A stretch of DNA of 64,000 nucleotides, from the NCBI GenBank assembly GCA_026545225.1, contig CM048847.1, positions 8,054,501 to 8,118,500 of the forward strand. Reading direction: 5' to 3'. Shown one piece after another: positions 56,345 to 64,000 of the stretch. Both the position numbers and the translations under genes were made by a program. The number at the start of each line of letters is the position of its first letter. Positions within the stretch are counted from its first letter, which is position 1. The notes below the pieces were generated by a model. The model did no database searches and was not told the origin of the DNA. It saw nothing but the letters and a program-made list of their open reading frames with translations. This stretch comes from Cornus controversa (lineage: Eukaryota > Streptophyta > Magnoliopsida > Cornales > Cornaceae).

Positions 56345-57794
56345 TCCAGATTATGACAGCTAGCATATATAATACATATATCTTGCCATTACTAATGAAA
56401 GACAGTTCAGTGGTGCAGGCCACTCTCGTCCTCTACTTCTTGTTTGGGAGCAGACGCAGATCTAAGCATTTGCTTTTTTAGTTTGTTTTTTTGTGGTGTT
56501 GCGTTCTGTTTTGTCATCAATCATTTTCTCTTGGAAAGGATACTTACTGGCCTATATAATATTGTTTGGTGAGTTGTCTTCTTTTTTGGAAGTTTCAATT
56601 TTTTGGAAGTTAAGTTGTCTTCTACATTAATCTGCTCTGTATTTTTTTTTTGATATTTTTCTTTTTGTTTTTTCCTTTCCTATGGAAGAACATTATTGGT
56701 TTTATGAGTGCAAAAGAGTGGTGATAAAGACATACCTAACACGTGTAGCACAATATCAAATTCAAAGGTGAACCAGAGCAGTACGAGTCTATGACCTCTT
56801 CACAACATTTTTCTTGCACAACTGGAGTCAGGGGAGGAGGAAGACGGGGCTAGGTTTGTTCCAAAAACAGTTATTTTGAATTGTAGTCCTCAAAACTCAA
56901 AATAATAATAATAATAATTTGCCCCTCCAATTTTTTTTTTCTTCAAAAAACTAATTATCTACTTAACTCAAAAATAATGCATTATGAAATAAATATTACT
57001 TGTGTCCCCTGAAATTTATAAAAATTTAACTTGAATGTTTTACTTTATTTTTGAAGTCCAAATGTAGTGAAACAAAAATGTAAGTTGATTATTATAGTGA
57101 TCCTGCCCCTAGTCCATTTACATGTACATAAATATATGTATAATATCCATTATATAAACTCAATAGAGAAAAAGAAAAAATTATACTAATGTTTCATCAT
57201 CTTTAATAAAAACACATGAACATTCTTTATAAGACATTTTTGTTAGATGGTTTTTATAAGAATAATATCTAGAACATATGTTAATCTCATTCGACAAGTC
57301 TTGAGAGAGTGACAAGAAGGAAAAACCAAAGTGTTATGAGATGAATATAACAAAAATGACAACAACAATATTTTTTTAATGGTACCATATATGCTAATAT
57401 TTTTAGTCGTCACTTATTAAATGATAAATTCTATAGGACGTGTATAATTAAGTTATAAAAGTACTTCATAATGGCATTTTGTAGAAACTTGTGATATTTT
57501 GTTTTGTTAAAAAGGTACATTTATTTTCTTACTCTTTTCATCAAGATTGGAATCATAGTACTCAATTTTATTTTTTATTTTTGAAATTTTGGATTTTTGA
57601 AAATTTGAAATAGTTACTAAAGGAAAATTAATTCTTTAACAATATTTTTCTTTATCAATTTTGTTTTTACATTTACTTTATCGTTTCGCGTTCTTTATGT
57701 TTTTTTTTCTCATATCAATTTTTCTTCTCTATTTATTTAGGTTGTACTTTTCTCATTTTTGTTTTATATTTTCCTTGGTATATATACTAAAGAC

Positions 57795-57831
<37 letters not shown>

Positions 57832-58054
57832 GGTCTTTTTAATTCTCAAATTAATGGAGTCAGTCATACAGATTCTCTTTCTCCATTATATTATATTATA
57901 CACCATTTCTCCTCTAATATTTAATATTTTAAAATCATTTTTAATTGCTTCATCCCATGTTAGTTTTGGTCGTATTTACCTTCTCTTACTCTCTATGCAA
58001 ACTAGTCTTTCCTTTCTAACAGGCTCATCAACATATATACTAAAGACTAATATT

Positions 58055-58096
<42 letters not shown>

Positions 58097-58249
58097 CAAT
58101 TAATTCATAAAATTTTTAAATTTTAATTACACAGTAATAATTCGGCCCCCAATTCAAAATTTCAAGCTTCACCCCAGAATGGAGTGTGATGTACATTTAT
58201 TTAGTAAATTAACCATTACAAGAAATTTGAGTTTTTACAACAGATTATA
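56345..58249. other. AT-rich DNA; no gene supported
   Basis: A (TCA)n microsatellite lies at 57795-57829 and an (AT)n run at about 58059-58096. A 15-bp direct repeat tatatactaaagact occurs at 57781 and 58034. Segments near 56825-56850 (gtcaggggaggaggaagacg) and 58141-58180 (cggcccccaatt, cttcacccc) vaguely recall the ends of decayed hAT-type elements, not firmly enough to call. Confidence 0.4.
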
Positions 58250-60496
58250 TGATACCCCAATTTCTAACACCTAGTCAAGAGCAAAGAAAAGGGGGTGATT
58301 AAGAAAAGGTTTAACCGGTCTGCACTCATGGACCTCTCAAGTTCAAGTACCTAACTCCTTGTATAGTTAGAAATTCAAACTAAACCTTATCCTATTGGAA
58401 AGAGGATCTAAAAGTACTCAGCTTAAAAAAAATCACTCAATTTTGGTTTATGACAAAGAAGTAATGTCCATTCAAAGTTGGAATAATTTTGTTTGTGAAT
58501 AGTACGCGAACGTGTGCATTTGGAGATGCGAGCGTGCACATGTGACGATGCAAACGTGCGCACCAAAAAGTGTTAACGTGCATATCCTACAAGCACCAAA
58601 GTACCAGAGATGATTTTTTCTCTGCATCTATGACACATTCGAGTGTAGAGAAACATCGTAATACATTAATATCAAGTCCGAAATACGTCTATAATACATT
58701 TTTCTTCAAGTAAATAAACATTTGTCCCAAAATATACATCTTTGAGGAACAAGAGGGGAAATTCAAAAGAGGAACAATAAACGTATACTATACACTTACC
58801 CAACATGGCATGCAATATAAAAAAAACACACACAAAAAACTTCAAAGCATTATAAGTTATCCAATGCCATAGCACTCCTAAGCATCCTCTAAAACCTGCA
58901 CCTTATTTGTAAAAAATGTTTGTGGGGGAGGGGGTGATCAACAACTTGCCTAGTAAGAATTCTCAAACCAATTTAAACGATGACTCAAGAAATCATTCAT
59001 GAAATGCAACATATGCTCAAAATGACAAGATATGTCTATCTAACTACGTGGCATACTTTACAAAGCACATGATATATCTATCCCAAAGTTATACTACACA
59101 TGTTTTCACAATTATATCAACCATAGTTTATTTAACGACATAGGCAAAAATAGCATTGTATCCACAATCCAAAGCAATATGCTCAATTTTCAATCACAAT
59201 TAAAACAAGACTTAAACACTAAATCATATTTCCAAAATCAAACAAAACTAGGAGTAGATGCAATAACCGAGTAAATGACATTTGGGCCAAATACTCCAAT
59301 CCCTCGCTTTATGAATTGCTAACCCGACGATAACGACACCCATTTGGCCAAGTTTTGGGCCTTTCACTCTAAGGTTTGAGCCCTTCTTGTTTACCGTGAC
59401 ATCCTCCCCAAAATCAATATCCAACACGTTGGTTTAAAATACAACAATTACAATCAATACAAGAATTCACCCAATTCTTGACAAAAGCTATGCAAGCTAT
59501 TATAATCAATCCTTATCAAGCCTAAATCATGCATACTACCATGCAAAGAATTCATCCCATGATATCTCAACAATCATGCATTTTTATGAAAATTCTTCCT
59601 TTCATGCATTTTATTAAACACATGGGGCATACAACATGCTTATGACTTTTAAAGCATACAAATGATTCCAATGACTTAAACATGCTCCATAAACAACATA
59701 TATCACATGTATAGCTACAACCACAATTGTATACACACTAATACACAAAATATACACCTTTCAAGTACAAGGACTCCACATGGTACACATAAGAACCAAT
59801 AACAAGTATAATGTCATATTCTACCATGTAAAACTCCTCTAGACATATAATTTGACTTGAATTTCAAAGACAAGAATACTTCAACATATATAAACAATGC
59901 TAAAACACAACCTAGCATGTTGGTGACCTATAGAGTCAAAGGCTACCGAGGAGATCACACCCCTACCTCAATTATAAGCTTTATTGCCAAAAGTCCTAAA
60001 TTCACCAAAGCTCCAAACTTCACCAAATTAAGTTTTGAACCAATCAATGTGTAAAGGATAAGGAGTAGAACCAACTTTCCTCTTGGAGTAAGCCTCAAAT
60101 CACACTCTTTGGTACTTAAAATCTAGAGAGAAGTTGAAGGAAAATGAAATGTAAAGAGAGAGAAGAGAAAGTCGGCCAAAGAGGGAAGAGAGAGAGAGAG
60201 TGGTTGGGTGAAAAAGGACCACATGATCCTATATCTATCACCTCTCTTACCACTTGTGTAAGACTATAAACACTAAAATTTGTTCACAAGTTGTGAAATA
60301 AAAATAAAATAAAACAAAATGAAAGAAAGTTAGTTGGGCCTCTATCCATGACAAATTGGACTTACTATAAAGTATGTGTCAACCTAAATGATCCCATGGC
60401 CCAAGCCTTTTATGGTTCATCTCAAATTACCCAACTGGCCCAAACTCACTTTTATGGGTTAAACTAAATTACTACCCACTTCAAAAATAGGTCACA
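58250..60496 (-). mobile_element. Tekay-like LTR remnant (family D), minus
   Basis: Shares with LTRs E and C the near-terminal block (cctattggaaagaggatcta, then tgacaaagaagtaatgtcc), the gccaagttttgggcctttca block, and the minus-strand donor TGAG|GTAGGGG at 59966. The left end tgataccccaattt at 58250 fits; the right end is uncertain (gtcaca at 60496 is a guess). No matching TSD. Confidence 0.55.
58500..58585 (-). repeat. Palindrome cluster, GTGCGCAC/GTGCAC type (LTR D)
   Basis: Four variants: gcgaacgtgtgcat, gcgagcgtgcacat, gcaaacgtgcgcac and gttaacgtgcatat. 250-335 bp from the LTR end. Confidence 0.65.
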
Positions 60497-60499
60497 AGA

Positions 60500-61023
60500 T
60501 AATTATGTATAATTATCATAAATAAATATATAATTATATATAATTATCACAAAAGATAATTATTTGTGATTGTCATGAGAATTGTATAATTCTCATAGAA
60601 GATAATTAAAATGATTATCAAGTATGTTGGAGATTATGAACTCACCCCTCCATGAAGTCTATAAATAAAAGTAAAGGGGTGGAGGAAAAAGAAACAATGA
60701 GAAGACTCTCAGACAATGCTGAAACTTTGCAAGATTCTTCACTTAAAATTCAAAACTCCAAAGCATCTAAAACCCTGAAGGAGAAGAACAACAAGCACAT
60801 CATCCACGTGCCATTCTTCACCAAAGTTTCAATCCAATTCAAGATTAAGCTCCAGTAACCCTTGAATTCAGATCACTAAGGAGATCGAATTAGAGCATTT
60901 TGTCTTTTTTTTTTTTGTAAAGATTTACAAAAATTTATAACCCATATTTCTTGAAATTAATAAATTTGATTTATTTGTTCACGTGTTTTGATCTTATTTT
61001 CAAACTCAAAATTTGTATGTACA
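60500..61023 (+). mobile_element. LTR of a further Ty3-type element, start unclear
   Basis: TATAAATA at 60660-60667, a short leader and CA end at 61023, followed 6 nt later by a primer-binding site. The 5' boundary is not defined; the ataattat-rich stretch at 60500-60610 may be its U3. Confidence 0.55.
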
Positions 61024-61029
61024 AATTTC

Positions 61030-61047
61030 TGGCACGCCTAGTGGGAC
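61030..61047 (+). other. Primer-binding site, TGGCACGCC type
   Basis: tggcacgcctagtgggac is adjacent to the LTR end. It is clearly different from the tRNA-Met, tRNA-Asp and Tat-type sites elsewhere in the window. I do not assign the tRNA. Confidence 0.65.
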
Positions 61048-61108
61048 AGTCTCTACCTCTTATGTCTATCTTGTACATCAGACATCAAAACTCTATTCAT
61101 CAGAATCT

Positions 61109-61315
61109 ATGACTCCTCCTAAGGTTCTGACTACAAATAAGAAAATCTCAAAAGAAACTCGCTGCTGCAATGAACAACATCACAGTTGTCGCAAGAAATG
61201 ACAACACTAAGAACCCATCAACTAGTAGCAGCACCTCAGAAAGTCCTATGACGAGTAGCAAAACCAAAGCAATTGATTCGCTCAAAAATTAGTAATATTT
61301 GGTGAAAACCTTTCA
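61109..61315 (+). pseudogene. gag: gag start of the TGGCACGCC-type element
   Basis: ATG at 61109 opens MTPPKVLTTNKKISKET; a frameshift near 61160 moves coding to AMNNITVVARNDNTKN and a Ser/Thr-rich stretch (STSSSTSESPMTSSKTKAID). The coding remnant is cut at 61316 by the minus-strand LTR E. Identification as a gag N-terminus rests on position after the primer-binding site and composition. Confidence 0.5.
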
Positions 61316-61554
61316 TGCCCCAATTCCCGACTCCCGGGAACAGAGGGTGAATAGTAGATGCTCCGCCCGGTACACATCCATAAACTACTAAGTATCTGAA
61401 AGCTAACTTCTTGTGAATTTAGAATTTGAGTGTGATACTTAATCCAATAGAAAGAGGGTCCAAAAATACTCAATTACAAAAAAAAAACCACACTCAATTC
61501 TGATTAAAAATGAAGAAGTTACGCCCATTTGAAGTTTGGGGCAATTTTTGAAGC

Positions 61555-61730
61555 ATGCTGTCAAAAGTGACTTCGATCCATCGAAGTGATGACTTCATTG
61601 TATCGAACAAGTATCGTCCGAAAATAGCTCTCAGGACTTTTACATTTTCAAAATCTTGTAGGTTTTCGATGCATCGAACTGGGGACTTTGATGCATCGAA
61701 CTGGGAACTTCGATGAATCAAACTGCCGAA
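61555..61730 (-). repeat. Palindrome cluster, GATGCATCGA type (LTR E)
   Basis: cttcgatccatcgaagt, ttcgatgcatcgaact, tttgatgcatcgaac and cttcgatgaatcaa, in two sub-clusters around the spacer gctctcaggacttttacatt. Confidence 0.82.
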
Positions 61731-62379
61731 ACACTGTAACTATACAAATGGTCATTTTTGACATTCTAAGTCATTTCTAGCAACAAAATTCATTCTTATA
61801 ACTCCCAAATCATACAAGAAAAGAGTCTACATCATTCACAAGTTCTAAATCATGTTCATAATCAAATCATGCTCCAACATGAGTCATTCTCCCACATAAA
61901 CACATTTCATCCATATTGAAAAAAATATCCAACAACTATTTTTGTCCATCAAATGAAACTAGACGCTCTTAACAAGCATTACATAAACAAGTCCATTGTC
62001 CTTTCATAGAGAATAACATATCTGATCCATGAAATGTGTCCATACACATAACTATAACATAGAGAGTGTTATAGTCTTGAAATCCATACATTCATCATAA
62101 TGTACATATGGTCCAAAATACACTTCAAGTCCAAAATATACATTTCACCTATGAGGTTTTCGAGTTCATAGTCATTACACGAATTCAAGCATAAGGTTCA
62201 AAATTCAACAAATTATATCATGACTATAACTATATAGATCAACGTGGCACAAGGTAGCATGGATAGCCAAATTCATAGTTTATAAACGAAACATGAAAAA
62301 CCCTAAACCCAAAATATCCAAAAGTACTCCTATGAGCTCCATTTAAATCATCAAGTCCTTTCCACCCACGGTGCCATAC

Positions 62380-63044
62380 CTATAAAGTGTTTGGGGGAGA
62401 AAGGGGTGAGCACCACGGCAGCTTAGTAGAGATACCCCAACCCACCTAAGTGTCGACTCGACACGACCTACATGAATGCATGTCACTACATTACATGTTT
62501 CATCCAACATACATCATATTTGTTCACAACAATGCATATATATGAATGCATTAACACATATCAAGCCTCATAATGCATAAGCTAATTATGACAACACTTA
62601 GCATGAATTTCACCCCCACAAAGTCACAAGTATGATTACCTACACATGTAACACCTAGCATACAAATCATATATGCTCATAAGATTCACTTAAGCACATT
62701 TTTGTCATGCTTCACCAATGCATACATTTTCTATATAAAGAAGGCATGCATTTTAACTCATACAACATAACAAAACACAAATATGCTCATTTAATACATT
62801 TTTCACAAAAGAGTACGAAACCCTAGCATATAAGTGTATATGCTCATTTTCTCTCACTCATTCACTCATCACTTCATGCATACAACATATATATACTAAT
62901 TGCATTTAAGAAACTAAAGAGAGATAGAAACTCACCACATCCCACCCCTCTTACCATTCTAAATCATGTAATACACAACCTTAGCTCTCACCATTTCACC
63001 CAAAATCCTAGAATCGACAAGTAAATGAATAGGAAAACCCATAC
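62380..63044 (-). other. Predicted LTR-leader intron (LTR E)
   Basis: Minus-strand donor CTCAAG|GTATGGG at 63044; acceptor aaacactttatag ending at 62380. The acceptor is weaker than in A-C. Confidence 0.35.
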
Positions 63045-63238
63045 CTTGAGTTTGAAAGCTTCCCAAGAACTCTCCAATATTCTTTCTGAGTCTTACCATG
63101 CCGAACGGTGAAGATGTTCATTTCAAATGGAAGCCCTAGCCATCCCCTACGTATCTCCCTTCTTCAATGAGTCTTGACTCCAAGCCGAATGAGTTCGAAA
63201 TGTAGAGAGAAGGGAGAGCTATGAAGATGGAGTCTTCT

Positions 63239-64000
63239 TGTCACACCCTGAAATTCGGACAGCTGGGACTCCCCCGGACCGACCTGATTCCTCGATCGCA
63301 AACCCATTCACTCAACCCCGTGAATGACCATAACCACACTCATGCGATAGTATCAAGCTTTGATACCAGATTTGTCACACCCTAATTTCCGACTCTCGGG
63401 AACCGAGGGTGAACAGTAGATGTTTCGCCTAGTTCACTTCCACAAATCGCTTAACAACCAGAACCTAACTCCCTATGCATTTGGAATTTGAGTGTGACAC
63501 TTAGTCCATTAAAAAAAGGATCCAAAAATACTTAATTTCAAAAAGAGAATCACTTGATTCGGGTTTGAAACGACAAAGTTATGCCTATTTCAAAATTTAA
63601 AAATCTGCATTAGTCGACTTATAGAAAAGAGTCAGTCGACTGATTCATCCTGTAAGTGAATCAGTTAACTTATTGATTGAATCAATCGACTAATTTGCTG
63701 CTTTATAAATCTCTAAAACACACTGTCCAAATCAGTCGACTTATTGAAAGGAAGCAGTTGACTAATTCAACCTGGAAACCACATTTTTCACATTTTTGAC
63801 CAAAATTTACCCCAATACTCATATCTAAACCTTTCTAACTCCTAAAAATCATCTGACAACACTAAAATCATCTAGAAATACTATATCATCATACCCATTT
63901 ATCAAATCACACATTTGAATCACAAGGGTCTCATAATCCACATTCATTCCCATCAAGATTATACATATCTTTACATACGTCCATAAATTGTCATAAACCA
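63239..64000 (-). mobile_element. Tekay-like element (family F), minus, LTR + primer-binding site + LTR tail, runs off the window
   Basis: 63374-64000 is an LTR (3' end tgtcacaccctaatttccga). Its primer-binding site is the minus-strand tggtatcaaagc (63359-63370), one base off the tRNA-Met type. Beyond about 30 nt of leader, the sequence becomes the tail of another LTR ending tgtcacaccctgaaattcgg at 63239. Same odd layout as the element at 52660. Confidence 0.7.
63605..63765 (-). repeat. Palindrome cluster, AGTCGACT type (LTR F)
   Basis: tagtcgacttat, cagtcgactgatt, cagttaacttat, aatcgactaattt, cagtcgacttat and cagttgactaatt: six variants with core AGTCGACT, in two sub-clusters. 230-390 bp from the LTR end. 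Confidence 0.85.

Larger units (their letters stand above)
61316..63238 (-). mobile_element. Tekay-like LTR (family E), minus, interrupted
   Basis: Starts tgccccaattcccgactccc and runs in parallel with the reverse complement of LTR A, including ccccaacccacctaagtgtc and tcccttcttcaatga. About 420 bp of its 5' end (element sense) are missing; they are probably beyond the window because another LTR begins at 63239. Confidence 0.75.

Noticed and set aside
57661-58126. Phe-rich open frames at 57661-57924 and 57854-58126
   Set aside because: The His run comes from a (TCA)n microsatellite and the Tyr/Ile run from (AT)n; no start context or homologue.
56815-58180. Non-autonomous hAT element
   Set aside because: The ends only loosely resemble hAT-type termini, no inverted repeat pairs cleanly and no 8-bp duplication was found.

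Overview
This window is plant nuclear DNA made almost entirely of nested LTR retrotransposons. Evidence for a plant: Ty3/gypsy lineages with plant-type primer-binding sites (initiator tRNA-Met, tRNA-Asp and Tat types), a Stowaway MITE, a Mutator-like MITE, and exons of a plant cytokinin-activating LOG (LONELY GUY) gene. The species cannot be told from the sequence. I see no intact cellular gene, rRNA, tRNA gene or CRISPR. Nearly all open frames shorter than about 120 codons look like noise inside LTRs.

Layout. 1-474: end of an Athila-like LTR. 1144-5620: Tekay-like solo LTR (minus) with target-site duplication (TSD) AGAAA. 5626-7730: unassigned DNA with decayed repeats. 7731-21551 and 35973-50444 are two copies of one locus: a segment carrying LOG exons 2-4 (minus strand), interrupted at the same exon position by the same Tekay-like LTR family. 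In copy 1 the LOG intron holds a Tat-lineage element (9017-15603) and the LTR (15822-21551) holds a solo LTR (17313-20403); primer-binding site and gag follow. That gag is split by an Athila-like element (22521-35628), which is itself invaded by a Tekay/LARD-like element (24823-34928). In copy 2 the LTR is solo (37620-50444, TSD CCATT) but carries a young, internally deleted Athila element (39374-49556, TSD CTTTC). 50445-52430: other flank of the LOG fragment. 52660-54743: another Tekay-like LTR remnant. 55072-55832 and 56118-56242: two MITEs. 58250-64000: a further nest of minus-strand Tekay-like LTRs and a plus-strand element with a TGGCACGCC-type primer-binding site.

Because the locus is duplicated, four nested insertions can be checked against an unoccupied paralogous site in this same window, and most have exact 5-bp TSDs.

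Two cross-family patterns seem most worth attention. (1) About 210-550 bp before the 3' end of every Tekay-like LTR there is a small cluster of a short palindromic motif. The motif differs between families while its position and palindromic character are kept. (2) These LTRs carry positionally matched splice donor and acceptor signals that predict an intron inside the LTR leader. The Tat LTRs show an independent 134-bp version.
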